A stretch of DNA of 64,000 nt, from the NCBI RefSeq assembly GCF_014640295.1, contig NZ_BMGR01000011.1:62001-126000 (forward strand). The letters run 5' to 3'. Under the pieces are notes generated by a model. The model worked only from the letters and a program-made list of their open reading frames with translations. It was not told the origin of the DNA and did not search any database. Source of the DNA: Paenibacillus abyssi. Lineage in GTDB: Bacteria > Bacillota > Bacilli > Paenibacillales > Paenibacillaceae. This document shows, one piece after another, positions 26,209-34,597 of this stretch. The translations under genes were made by a program, and so were the position numbers. How positions within the stretch are numbered: the first letter of the stretch is position 1; every line of letters begins with the position of its first letter.

Positions 26209-26484
26209 TTTATTCACCTTCCTTTTTGCCTTCATTAAAAGTTTCTTTTCATATTCTATGAATTAGGGCTTTCATTCTCCTATGTTATTAGCTATTTTTT
26301 TGCTGAGCATTCTGCCGTGCAAGCGGAGTAATTCTTTTATGGGTATCTCTACATGTGCTTCCCGGTGAGTGTAAATCTGCTGCATGGTGCGATATAATAA
26401 GTGCAAGGCAATGCAAGACGGACAAAACACTGGCAGTTGGCTGGCTTTCAATCAATGGTTGAGAGGTAAAGGAGAGTTGAGATC

Positions 26485-26772
26485 ATGAACATCATAGTAG
26501 AGCAGCCGGCGGCACGCTGGTATAAGCAGGAAATGTCGTTATCCGATGGTGACAGCCTTAGAGTATTTGTGCGGCTTGGAGGGTGCGGCAGCGTACAGCC
26601 CGGGTTTTCGCTCGGCGTTATGAAAGAAACGCCAAGAAATCCGGGGCTTAGCCAAGAGGTTGAAGGCATTGTCTTTTATATGGAAGAAGATAATCTATGG
26701 TATTTGGATGGTAGAGCGCTTCATATCCGCTTTGACGAGCAGCTGGATGATATCCAGTTCGAGGTGATTTAG
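26485..26772 (+). CDS. HesB-like / YneR-family protein
   Basis: A 95-aa protein of the HesB-like domain family. The pattern AARWYKQEMSLSDGDSLRVFVRLGG, then VQPGFSLGV and VEGIVFYMEEDNLWYLDG, matches Bacillus YneR-type members. These lack the three Cys residues that bind iron-sulfur clusters in IscA, and only one Cys (GGCGS) is seen here, so a scaffold role is doubtful. A strong GGAGAG site precedes ATG 26485. A B12-riboswitch leader follows. Confidence 0.8.
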   Translation: MNIIVEQPAARWYKQEMSLSDGDSLRVFVRLGGCGSVQPGFSLGVMKETPRNPGLSQEVEGIVFYMEEDNLWYLDGRALHIRFDEQLDDIQFEVI

Positions 26773-26791
26773 GGCTTTAGGGCTGTCTATA

Positions 26792-26821
26792 TAGACAATT
26801 CTTATAAGAGAGTGCTATAGT
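26792..26821 (+). promoter_or_regulatory. Possible sigma-A promoter for the cobT-bluB riboswitch
   Basis: TAGACA (26792-26797) and TATAGT (26816-26821) are 18 bases apart. Transcription would start near 26828, some 20 bases before the riboswitch. The -35 box overlaps a 14-base palindrome, TGTCTATATAGACA (26784-26797). Confidence 0.45.
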
Positions 26822-26848
26822 TACTGATAACTGAATAACATTAAATAG

Positions 26849-27030
26849 GTGCCGCATAACATTTCATGTCATTCGGCTTAATAGGGAAGCCCGGTAAAAG
26901 CCGGCACGGACCCGCCACTGTAATGAGTTTCGATGGATACAGAGATCGAACATGCTGCTGCAGTATGCCACTGGAGATTTCCGGGAAGGCGCAGCGGCCA
27001 AGCTCCAAGTCAGGATACCTGCCTATTTGA
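26849..27030 (+). ncRNA. Cobalamin (B12) riboswitch upstream of cobT-bluB
   Basis: The conserved blocks of the AdoCbl-type aptamer appear in order: an initial GGTGCC, GGGAAGCCCGGT, the core CACGGACCCGCCACTGTAA (near 26909-26927), and the B12 box AGTCAGGATACCTGCC (27008-27023). Such RNAs bind adenosylcobalamin and shut down downstream expression. A terminator hairpin follows at 27082, so control by transcription termination is likely. Confidence 0.95.
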
Positions 27031-27081
27031 TTAACACTGGCGTCTACGAGGAATTAGAGTGGTGTTAGAAAGCGAGAATAT

Positions 27082-27120
27082 AAACGGTCTGTAAGGCAGA
27101 CTGTTTTGTCCTTTAATTTT
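27082..27120 (+). terminator. Riboswitch expression-platform terminator
   Basis: AAACGGTCTG (27082-27091) pairs with CAGACTGTTT (27097-27106), one wobble, followed by TGTCCTTTAATTTT. It lies between the B12 aptamer and cobT-bluB. Confidence 0.65.
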
Positions 27121-27204
27121 GAGGCGAGCATTTCTGACACAGTTCAGAGATGTTTTTTTGTTTTGGACGTGTCCATAGCCGCAAGTGTGGAGAGGAAGAC
27201 ATCA

Positions 27205-29016
27205 ATGGAAAAATTGTTGGAAGTGATTAACCGGATTGCCCGGCCTGATCTTGTGTCCATGCGGAAAATGCAGGAGCGTATCCATAATCTGACCAAACCG
27301 GTGGGCAGCTTAGGAGCGCTGGAAGAGCTTGCTGTTCGGATGGCAGGCATTCAAGCCGTCCCGGAGCCTAAGATAGATGCAAAAGCGATTGTTGTCATGT
27401 GCGGCGATCATGGCGTGACCGAGGAAGGAGTCAGTGCCTATCCATCAGCCGTTACAGGGCTGATGATGGGCAATTTCTCCAGAGGACGTGCTGCCGTAAA
27501 TGTACTGGCCAAGCAGTGCGGCGCCAAAGTAATTGTTGTGGACATCGGAAGTTATTTGCAGGAATTACCCGAAGGGGTTATCGATCGGAAAATCCGCAGC
27601 GGTACAAATAATATGGCCAAAGGTCCGGCCATGACAAAGCAGGAAGCCGTCGAAGCGATCCATATTGGAATCGAAACAGCCGTTTCGCTAGCCGAAGAAG
27701 GCACGCATGTCATCGGACTTGGCGAGATGGGGATTGGAAATACAACGGCCAGCAGCGCTATAGCGGCGGTATTGCTCAGCAAGCCGGTTCAAGAATTGAC
27801 GGGCAGAGGAACCGGTCTGGAGCATAATGGAGTGGATAAAAAGGTTGAAGTGATTAAACAGGCTATACGGACGAACAGGCCGGATCCTAATGATGTGGTC
27901 GATGTATTATCCAAATTAGGCGGCATGGAGATAGCCGGCCTAGTCGGTGTCATTCTTGGCGCCGCTTCCCGCAAAGTTGCAATTGTTATCGATGGCGTGA
28001 TTACCGGGGCGGCCGCTCTGGTTGCTTATCAGATCGAACCGCGCTGCCGAGACTATATGATCGCTTCTCATTTATCCGCTGAGCCTGCACACCGATTCAT
28101 CCTGGATGAATTGGGCCTGACGCCGCTGCTGCATGCGGGCATGCGTCTTGGTGAAGGGACCGGTGCGGCGCTTGCATTTCCAATGATCGAGTCGGCACTC
28201 CGGCTTACGAGGGAAATGGCAACCTTCTCAGAGCTGGGATTGCCTAGTCCTGCGCCTGAGCTTGAAACGTATACACTGCCTTCCTTAGCGTTAACAGACA
28301 AACGAACGACCGTCATCTCTGCAGCATCGTCGAACGATGGGAGTGCTGCGGAATCCGCTGCCCATCACGCTTTTACGGCAGAAGAAAAGGCGGCTGTCTA
28401 CAGGGCCATCGAGGAGCGCCGGGATATTCGTTCATTCAAAAAGGACCCGCTGCCTGACGAGCTTTTGATGCGGCTGCTGAGAGCGGGTCATCATGCCCCT
28501 TCAGTTGGTTTTATGCAGCCGTGGAACTTCATTGTCATCCGTTCGGAGGAAACGAAGCTTCAGCTCAAACAGGCGGCAGATAAGGAACGGCGCGCTTTGT
28601 TGATTCATTATGAAGGAGAGAAAGCGGAGAAGTTCTCCAAGCTGAAGATTGAGGCATTGACGGAGGCGCCGGTTACGTTATGCATTACGTTGGACCCTAC
28701 GCGAGGGGGACTGCATGTTTTGGGACGTAATTCGATTCCCGAGACCGATCTGGCATCCGTTTCCTGTGCAATCCAGAACATCTGGCTTGCGGCCCGGGCG
28801 GAAGGTCTGGCGGTTGGCTGGGTGAGCTTTTATAAGAAGCAGGACGTCCGTCAGATTCTCCAAATCCCGCCTCATGTGGATCCCGTAGCGCTTCTGTCGA
28901 TCGGCTATACGGATCATTTTCCTAAGCAGCCGATATTGGAATCATCCGGATGGCGGAAAAGATTGAGCTTAGAGGAACTGATCTACACAGAAGAATGGGG
29001 TACGCAGAGCAAGTGA
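27205..29016 (+). CDS. cobT-bluB: CobT-BluB fusion: lower-ligand phosphoribosyltransferase joined to dimethylbenzimidazole synthase
   Basis: A 603-aa protein combining two steps of lower-ligand supply. Residues 1 to about 350 are CobT (nicotinate mononucleotide:dimethylbenzimidazole phosphoribosyltransferase): KPVGSLGALEELA, VMCGDHGVTEEGVSAYP, GEMGIGNTTASSAI and the catalytic Glu in GMRLGEGTGAALA. After a Ser/Ala-rich linker, residues about 385-603 are BluB, a flavin-destroying nitroreductase-fold enzyme that makes 5,6-dimethylbenzimidazole with oxygen: ERRDIRSFKKDPLP, HHAPSVGFMQPWNF, SIPETDLASVSCAIQN and GWVSFYKKQDVRQIL. ATG 27205 follows GAGAGGAAG. Linking the two lets the product pass directly to activation. 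BluB needs oxygen, whereas the ring pathway here is the cobalt-early type. Confidence 0.92.
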   Translation: MEKLLEVINRIARPDLVSMRKMQERIHNLTKPVGSLGALEELAVRMAGIQAVPEPKIDAKAIVVMCGDHGVTEEGVSAYPSAVTGLMMGNFSRGRAAVNVLAKQCGAKVIVVDIGSYLQELPEGVIDRKIRSGTNNMAKGPAMTKQEAVEAIHIGIETAVSLAEEGTHVIGLGEMGIGNTTASSAIAAVLLSKPVQELTGRGTGLEHNGVDKKVEVIKQAIRTNRPDPNDVVDVLSKLGGMEIAGLVGVILGAASRKVAIVIDGVITGAAALVAYQIEPRCRDYMIASHLSAEPAHRFILDELGLTPLLHAGMRLGEGTGAALAFPMIESALRLTREMATFSELGLPSPAPELETYTLPSLALTDKRTTVISAASSNDGSAAESAAHHAFTAEEKAAVYRAIEERRDIRSFKKDPLPDELLMRLLRAGHHAPSVGFMQPWNFIVIRSEETKLQLKQAADKERRALLIHYEGEKAEKFSKLKIEALTEAPVTLCITLDPTRGGLHVLGRNSIPETDLASVSCAIQNIWLAARAEGLAVGWVSFYKKQDVRQILQIPPHVDPVALLSIGYTDHFPKQPILESSGWRKRLSLEELIYTEEWGTQSK

Positions 29017-29044
29017 AAGCTGGAAGATGAATTAAATAGCGATG

Positions 29045-29230
29045 AAATGGGTGTTTGCTTCGGAGGATGAACAGAAGAAGCAGACTTAAAAAGGGAAGCT
29101 CGGTGAAAATCCGACACGGTCCCGCCACTGTAATGGGCATTTAGCCTTGTTTTCAGCTATTGTAGTCACTGGGTTAACCCTGGGAAGACGAGAAAACAAG
29201 AGCCCTTAGTCAGGAGACCTGCCTATTTCA
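29045..29230 (+). ncRNA. Second cobalamin (B12) riboswitch, upstream of the cbi operon
   Basis: GGGAAGCTCGGTG, CACGGTCCCGCCACTGTAA (29113-29131) and the B12 box AGTCAGGAGACCTGCC (29209-29224) are present in order. A very strong terminator follows at 29337. It starts only some 30 bases after cobT-bluB ends, so readthrough from the first unit would also be sensed here. Confidence 0.95.
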
Positions 29231-29336
29231 TATCACACGAAATCCTACGAGGAATAGGAGAGTGTTGGAATTAGGCCAGCGTCACACGTAGACTGGAATG
29301 CGTAAGGCATTCTAGAGACATCGATGTGCATTCGTG

Positions 29337-29373
29337 AGCATTTCCAGCCTCTTGGGCTGGAAATGCTTTTTTT
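29337..29373 (+). terminator. Riboswitch-controlled terminator before cbiH60
   Basis: AGCATTTCCAGCC (29337-29349) and GGCTGGAAATGCT (29355-29367) form a perfect 13-bp stem, followed by TTTTTT. GACTGGAATGC near 29291-29301 could pair with GCATTTCCAG of the first arm as an antiterminator. Confidence 0.9.
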
Positions 29374-29419
29374 ATGTTAAAAAATGAGAAAGCAAAATGG
29401 AGAAGGAGGAGAAACGCCG

Positions 29420-31054
29420 ATGAGCATGAAAGGAAAGCTGTTGGTGATCGGCTTTGGCCCCGGTTCATTTGAACATATTACGCAGCGGGCCCGGGAAGCC
29501 ATACAGGAGAGCGACGTCATTATCGGTTACAACACCTATGTAGACTTGATACGCGGCCTGCTTACGAATCAGGAGATCGTTCGGACGGGCATGACCGAGG
29601 AGGTAAGCCGGGCGCGTGAAGCGGTGAGACAAGCGGAGCTGGGGAAAAAAGTCGCGGTCATCTCAAGCGGTGATGCCGGCGTGTATGGTATGGCAGGCCT
29701 TGTGTACGAGGTATTAATCGAAAAGGGGTGGACCGAAGCAGCGGGCGTCGAAATTGAGGTCATACCGGGCATATCCGCAATCAATTCATGTGCATCATTG
29801 CTCGGAGCACCTGTCATGCATGATGCCTGCACGATCTCGCTTAGCGATCATCTTACTCCATGGACGGTGATAGAAAAGCGGGTTGAAGCTGCAGCTTCCG
29901 CCGATTTTGTTATCGCATTGTACAATCCCAGAAGCGGCCGACGTACTCGGCAAATCGTTGAGACACAGCGTATTTTGCTTAAGTACAGGTCACCGGATAC
30001 ACCGGTCGGATTAGTGAAAAGCGCCTATCGGGACCGCGAGCATGTCGTGTTAACAACGCTTGCAAGTATGCTGGAGCATGATATCGGCATGCTGACAACT
30101 GTCATCATCGGCAATTCAACAACCTTCCTGTATGACGGGAAAATGATCACGCCTCGCGGTTACCAGCGCAAATACACGCTGCACACGGACGAACAAGCGT
30201 TGAAACCGCATGAGCGGCTGCGAAACGAAGCGGAGCCATGGTCTTTGAATGCCCAGGAGGAAGGGCTTGAAAGCGAAGAAGTGGAAGCGCAAGCTACGAA
30301 TCCGGCGGAGCTTGCTGCAGAGGCATTGCAGCTGCTGAGCGTGAAAGGGCTGGCATCGGCAACGCAGCAAGCGCTGCCGCAGCAGCCGGCAGTGCGCAGC
30401 AAAACCGTATCCATATTTGAAATCGGCGTATCGCCGGGAATCGCGAACAAGAAATTTTCAGCGCGGCAAATGGGGTTGTTAGCCGAGCTGGCTGGCGAGC
30501 AGGGAGAGCTGGAATATACGCCCCATCATCAAGTGATTTTGCGCGTTCCGACGGATGATGCGCAGACGATTGTGGCCCGCTTGAAGCAGCACAGCTTGCT
30601 CGTCTTTCCGATCGGCGATACCGTGCAGATCAAAGCGTGCGATTTTTGCAATTTGGAGAAGGACGAAGCGATTCCGGTAGCCGAGCAGTTAAACCTGATG
30701 TTTGGCGGAAGACAAGCGCCTAAAGAAATCAAAGTCGGTGTGAACGGCTGCGGCATGGCATGTTACGGAGCCGTTATGGAGGACATCGGCATCGTGTACC
30801 GCAAGGGCGGATATGATCTATTCCTGGGTGGAAAACAAATTGGCCGCAATGCCCATGCGGGCCAGAGCGCAGCGGAGGGAATCCCGGCCGAGCGGATCGT
30901 GGAGACAGTAGAGGCGGTTTTGCAGGAGTTCACTGAAAAAGGACATCCAGGAGAACGATTCCATAAATTTTTCAAACGCGTCGGACATGTTGCCGGCTTT
31001 AATTACAAGGAATATATTGCGCCTGTAGCTGTTGATGCTGTATGCGGAGATTAA
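29420..31054 (+). CDS. cbiH60: CbiH60-type cobalt-factor III methyltransferase with C-terminal iron-sulfur domain
   Basis: A 544-aa protein. Residues 1 to about 245 are the C17-methyltransferase CbiH/CobJ with GFGPGSFEHIT, SSGDAGVYGMAG, VIPGISAINS and LYNPRSGRR. The rest resembles half of a sulfite/nitrite reductase: SPGIANKKFSARQMGLLAELA, then CDFC and NGCGMACYG, which supply four Cys for a 4Fe-4S cluster. The B. megaterium protein with this layout, CbiH60, performs ring contraction and methylation in the anaerobic pathway. The Glu/Ala/Gln-rich stretch near 265-330 is a linker. ATG 29420 is eight bases after AAGGAGGAG. The gene is controlled by the riboswitch just upstream. Confidence 0.92.
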   Translation: MSMKGKLLVIGFGPGSFEHITQRAREAIQESDVIIGYNTYVDLIRGLLTNQEIVRTGMTEEVSRAREAVRQAELGKKVAVISSGDAGVYGMAGLVYEVLIEKGWTEAAGVEIEVIPGISAINSCASLLGAPVMHDACTISLSDHLTPWTVIEKRVEAAASADFVIALYNPRSGRRTRQIVETQRILLKYRSPDTPVGLVKSAYRDREHVVLTTLASMLEHDIGMLTTVIIGNSTTFLYDGKMITPRGYQRKYTLHTDEQALKPHERLRNEAEPWSLNAQEEGLESEEVEAQATNPAELAAEALQLLSVKGLASATQQALPQQPAVRSKTVSIFEIGVSPGIANKKFSARQMGLLAELAGEQGELEYTPHHQVILRVPTDDAQTIVARLKQHSLLVFPIGDTVQIKACDFCNLEKDEAIPVAEQLNLMFGGRQAPKEIKVGVNGCGMACYGAVMEDIGIVYRKGGYDLFLGGKQIGRNAHAGQSAAEGIPAERIVETVEAVLQEFTEKGHPGERFHKFFKRVGHVAGFNYKEYIAPVAVDAVCGD

Positions 31055-31067
31055 AGGGGGAGTTAGT

Positions 31068-32045
31068 ATGGAAGCGATATTGTTAATCGGCCATGGCAGC
31101 CGGGATCAGGAAGGAAACGAAGAGATGCTCCGTTTTGCGGAGTCGGTAAAGGCTCATGCGAATGGGAAATGGGTGGAGACCTGCTTTTTGGAGTTGGCTA
31201 GCCCGAATATCCCGCAAGGAATCGCACACTGCGTTGAAGCCGGCGCTACGCGTATTGTGCTGATTCCGATCATTTTATTTGCGGCAGGCCATTCAAAAAT
31301 TCATATTCCGCTAGAGATCGATCGCGCCAAGGCAAAATATCCTCACGTCATCTTTGCTTACGGTCAGCCCATTGGCATTCACCAGAAGGTGCTGGACATT
31401 TTAACATCCCGCTTGACGGAAGCGGGATACAGCGATAATATGCAGGCAAGCGAACGCAATCCTGATACGGCAGTGCTGCTCCTTGGCAGAGGAAGCAGCG
31501 ATGCGGATGCTAACAGTAATTTTCTTAAAATGGCGCGCCTTTTGTGGGAACAGCTGCCCGTCAAATGGGTGGAGAGCAGCTTTATCGGTGTCACGGAGCC
31601 TTCTTATTCAGAAGGGCTGGAGCGCTGCAAGCTGCTTGGCGCGAAAAATATATATGTGCTGCCTTATTTTTTATTTACCGGCGTGTTAATTAAACGCATT
31701 GAAATCATGACCGCAGAGTTTGCGGAGGCACATCCGGATATTAACGTGGAGCTGGCCGGTTATTTCGGTTTTCATCCGAGCCTGGTGCAGCTGCTGCTGG
31801 ACCGTGTGGATGAGGCGCTGGAAGGCCGTGCTTTGATGAATTGCGATATGTGTAAATACCGGTTGGAGGCAGCAGATGCCCACCATCATCACCATCACGA
31901 TCATGATCACCATGAACATCATGATCACGGACATAACCATTCTGAGCAGCATCACACTCATGATGACCATGACCATGACCATGATCATGAACATCACGGC
32001 CATGATCACGTCAGCCCGAAGAGAAATCAGGAGGTGAAACTGTGA
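31068..32045 (+). CDS. cbiX: Sirohydrochlorin cobaltochelatase CbiX with His-rich tail
   Basis: Inserts cobalt into sirohydrochlorin, the committing step of the anaerobic B12 route. The 325-aa protein is the long form with two repeats: LIGHGSRDQEGNEEM and GHSKIHIP (metal ligands), then LLGRGSSDADANSNF. NCDMCKYR near residue 265 is the MxCxxC-type iron-sulfur motif known from Bacillus CbiX. After it comes a tail of about 50 residues in which about half are His and many others Asp; it probably binds cobalt or nickel. ATG 31068 follows GGGGGAG. Overlap with cbiJ is four bases. Confidence 0.93.
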   Translation: MEAILLIGHGSRDQEGNEEMLRFAESVKAHANGKWVETCFLELASPNIPQGIAHCVEAGATRIVLIPIILFAAGHSKIHIPLEIDRAKAKYPHVIFAYGQPIGIHQKVLDILTSRLTEAGYSDNMQASERNPDTAVLLLGRGSSDADANSNFLKMARLLWEQLPVKWVESSFIGVTEPSYSEGLERCKLLGAKNIYVLPYFLFTGVLIKRIEIMTAEFAEAHPDINVELAGYFGFHPSLVQLLLDRVDEALEGRALMNCDMCKYRLEAADAHHHHHHDHDHHEHHDHGHNHSEQHHTHDDHDHDHDHEHHGHDHVSPKRNQEVKL

Positions 32046-32809
32046 TATTTATGTTATGCGGGACAAGCGATGCGCGGGAGCTGGCGGTTCGGATGCAAAA
32101 GTCAGGTTACCCGCTGCTTGCTTCGGTCGTTACGGACAATGCGGCAAAAAGCCTGCAGGAAGCCGACATCACAGTTCGAACCGGCCGGTTGACGGCTGAA
32201 GAGATGGCGGCATTACTGCATGAAATGTCTTGCAAAGCCGTGGTTGACGCAAGCCATCCTTTTGCTGAAGAGGCGCATAAAAATGCCATGAAAGCGGCGC
32301 AGGAAGCCGGTCTGCCTTACATACGGTTTGAACGCGCATCCTTGGTGTACGACGATCATCCGAAGCTGACAGTCGTTTCCTCTTATGAGGAAGCCGCACT
32401 TGAAGCCAAGGAACGTAAAGGCTCGGTCATGCTGACGACAGGAAGCAAGACGCTGCCTATTTTCGCCAAACATCTAGTCGGTGATCCGGCGACCCGGCTC
32501 GTCGCAAGAATGCTGCCGCGTAAAGATAATATGGAGCTGTGTGAACAGCTTGGTGTAGAACAAAAGAACATCATTGCCTTGCAGGGGCCGTTTACGCGCG
32601 AGATGAATGAAGCGCTGTATCGGCAGTTCGGCACGACCGTGATGATTACGAAAGAAAGCGGGAAGATCGGCGCCGTTGACGAGAAAGTAAACGCAGCGTT
32701 GGAGATGGATATCGATGTCATTCTCATTTCTCGCCCGGAGCTGGAATTCGGCGATGTGTTTACCGATTTTGACGGTGTAATGGGCCGGCTCAAAGAGCTT
32801 CTTTATTAA
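32042..32809 (+). CDS. cbiJ: Cobalt-precorrin-6A reductase
   Basis: A 255-aa NAD(P)H-dependent reductase that saturates the ring of cobalt-precorrin-6A. The family is recognised from the start FMLCGTSDARELA, VVDASHPFAEEAHKNAM near residue 70, YIRFERAS and MLTTGSKTLPIF, all in the CobK/CbiJ order, and the C-terminal TKESGKIGAVDEKVNAA. GTG 32042 overlaps the end of cbiX. The following gene begins 16 bases later, after AGAGAGGGG. Confidence 0.92.
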   Translation: MIFMLCGTSDARELAVRMQKSGYPLLASVVTDNAAKSLQEADITVRTGRLTAEEMAALLHEMSCKAVVDASHPFAEEAHKNAMKAAQEAGLPYIRFERASLVYDDHPKLTVVSSYEEAALEAKERKGSVMLTTGSKTLPIFAKHLVGDPATRLVARMLPRKDNMELCEQLGVEQKNIIALQGPFTREMNEALYRQFGTTVMITKESGKIGAVDEKVNAALEMDIDVILISRPELEFGDVFTDFDGVMGRLKELLY

Positions 32810-32824
32810 GAGAGGGGTATATGG

Positions 32825-33475
32825 ATGGATTTCAAAACAGAATTTAAACCGTTAACTGTACAACCGCAAGAAATTGAAGGGAAAAGCTTTGAGATCATTA
32901 CCGAAGAGCTGGGGGAGCATCCGTTTACGCCGGAGCAGTATCCGATCGTACAGCGGATCATTCATGCTTCCGCCGATTTCGAGCTGGGGCGAAGCTTAGT
33001 CTTTCACCCCGACGCCATTCAGGCGGGCATTAAAGCGATTCGTGCAGGGAAAAGCGTCGTAGCGGATGTGCAAATGATTCAAGCCGGCGTGAGCAAGGAA
33101 AGATTGGAGCGGTTCGGCGGCGGCCTCAAGGTATATATCTCTGATCCGGATGTAATGGAAGAAGCGAAGCGCCTTAACACGACGAGAGCGATTATCTCCA
33201 TGCGCAAAGCGATTCGTGAAGTGGAAGGCGGCATTTATGCGATAGGTAACGCACCGACTGCACTGCTTGAGTTAATCCGTCTTGTGAAGGAAGGTCAGGC
33301 AAAACCTGGTCTCGTGATCGGGATGCCTGTCGGGTTCGTGTCGGCGGCGGAATCGAAGGATGAGCTGAGAAAGCTGGATATCCCGTTTATTACGAACATC
33401 GGCCGCAAGGGCGGCAGCACGATCGTTGTTTCAGCCATCAACGCACTTTCCATTATGGCGGCCAACCAGGAATAA
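32825..33475 (+). CDS. cbiC: Cobalt-precorrin-8 methylmutase
   Basis: Moves a methyl group from C-11 to C-12 to give cobyrinate. The 216-aa product shows IVQRIIHASADFELGRSLVF with the catalytic His, VADVQMIQAGVSKERL, and IGNAPTALLELIRL. GMPVGFVSAAESKDEL and the closing NIGRKGGSTIVVSAINAL complete the CbiC/CobH pattern. It lies between cbiJ and cbiD with short gaps, as in Bacillus megaterium. Confidence 0.93.
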   Translation: MDFKTEFKPLTVQPQEIEGKSFEIITEELGEHPFTPEQYPIVQRIIHASADFELGRSLVFHPDAIQAGIKAIRAGKSVVADVQMIQAGVSKERLERFGGGLKVYISDPDVMEEAKRLNTTRAIISMRKAIREVEGGIYAIGNAPTALLELIRLVKEGQAKPGLVIGMPVGFVSAAESKDELRKLDIPFITNIGRKGGSTIVVSAINALSIMAANQE

Positions 33476-33493
33476 CGAATAGGAGATGACAGC

Positions 33494-34597
33494 ATGAGCG
33501 ACGTTGTCGATACGGAAAACAAACCGCTTCGCCATGGATATACCACCGGTGCATGTGCAACTGCAACGGCCAAGGCTGCCGTAACGATGCTCATCACGCA
33601 GCAAAAGCTTGAGCATTCGGAAATATGGCTTCCTGCCGGTTTTTTTCATACCTTTGATTTGATCGAGTGCGAACTGACGCGCGATATGGCGCAGTGTGCG
33701 ACGATCAAGGATGGCGGAGACGATCCTGATGCTACGCACAAGGCGAAAATCGTTGCAACGGTCACTTGGAGGGACGAAAGCGGAATTGATCTGGACGGAG
33801 GAGTCGGCGTAGGCAGGGTAACCAAGCCCGGACTGCCCGTCCAGGTCGGGGAAGCGGCGATCAATCCTGTGCCGAGGCGGATGATATTGCGTGCGGTGCA
33901 GGAGGTATTAGACGAATATGCGGTGGATCGCGGCGTCCGTGTTGTCATTTCAGTTCCTGATGGCGAGGAGATCGCCAAGAAAACACTCAATTCACGGCTT
34001 GGGATTATAGGCGGCATCTCGATTCTCGGAACCCGAGGCATTGTCGTGCCATTCTCTACGGCAGCCTATAAGGCGAGCGTCATTCAAGCGATTCAGGTGG
34101 CCAAGGCCTCCGGCTGCAAACATATCGTGCTTACAACCGGGGGCAGCAGCGAGAAATACGCGATGAAGCTGCTTCCGGAGCTGTCTGAAGAGGCGTTCGT
34201 GCAGATGGGCGATTTTGTTGGGTTTTCTTTGCAGCATGCAAAACGGCTGGGCGCTGAGAGGGTTAGCCTGGTGGGCATGATGGGGAAATTCTCGAAGGTG
34301 GCGCAAGGCGTGATGATGGTGCATTCCAAGAGTGCGCCGGTTGATTTTCAGTTTCTAGCCGATGTGGCGGAGGAAGCCGGAGGAGCGGAATCGGTAAGAC
34401 AATCGATCTTGGAAGCAAATACGGCATCGCAGGCGGCCGATCTGGCGGCTGAAGCCGGATTGCATACTTATTTTGAACGATTATGCCGTTACGCATCGCA
34501 GCATGCTGTCGACCATGTCGGGGGCGGGATTCGTGTGGAGACGGTATTGGTAACGATGAAAGGCGACGTATTGGGGAGGGCGGAAATCGTTGGGTAA
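33494..34597 (+). CDS. cbiD: Cobalt-precorrin-5B C1-methyltransferase
   Basis: A 367-aa enzyme specific to the anaerobic route. The start RHGYTTGACATATAKAAVTML is the CbiD signature, and KDGGDDPDATH with GVGRVTKPGLPVQVGEAAINPVPR is equally typical. TGGSSEKYA and MGDFVGFSLQHA follow. It methylates C-1 after CbiG opens the lactone ring. The end overlaps the start of the next gene by eight bases. Confidence 0.94.
   Translation: MSDVVDTENKPLRHGYTTGACATATAKAAVTMLITQQKLEHSEIWLPAGFFHTFDLIECELTRDMAQCATIKDGGDDPDATHKAKIVATVTWRDESGIDLDGGVGVGRVTKPGLPVQVGEAAINPVPRRMILRAVQEVLDEYAVDRGVRVVISVPDGEEIAKKTLNSRLGIIGGISILGTRGIVVPFSTAAYKASVIQAIQVAKASGCKHIVLTTGGSSEKYAMKLLPELSEEAFVQMGDFVGFSLQHAKRLGAERVSLVGMMGKFSKVAQGVMMVHSKSAPVDFQFLADVAEEAGGAESVRQSILEANTASQAADLAAEAGLHTYFERLCRYASQHAVDHVGGGIRVETVLVTMKGDVLGRAEIVG

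Noticed and set aside
31686-32009. 107-codon minus-strand Met/Val-rich frame opposite the cbiX tail
   Set aside because: It is the antisense of the His/Asp codon run (CAT and GAT read as ATG and ATC) and has no start signal.
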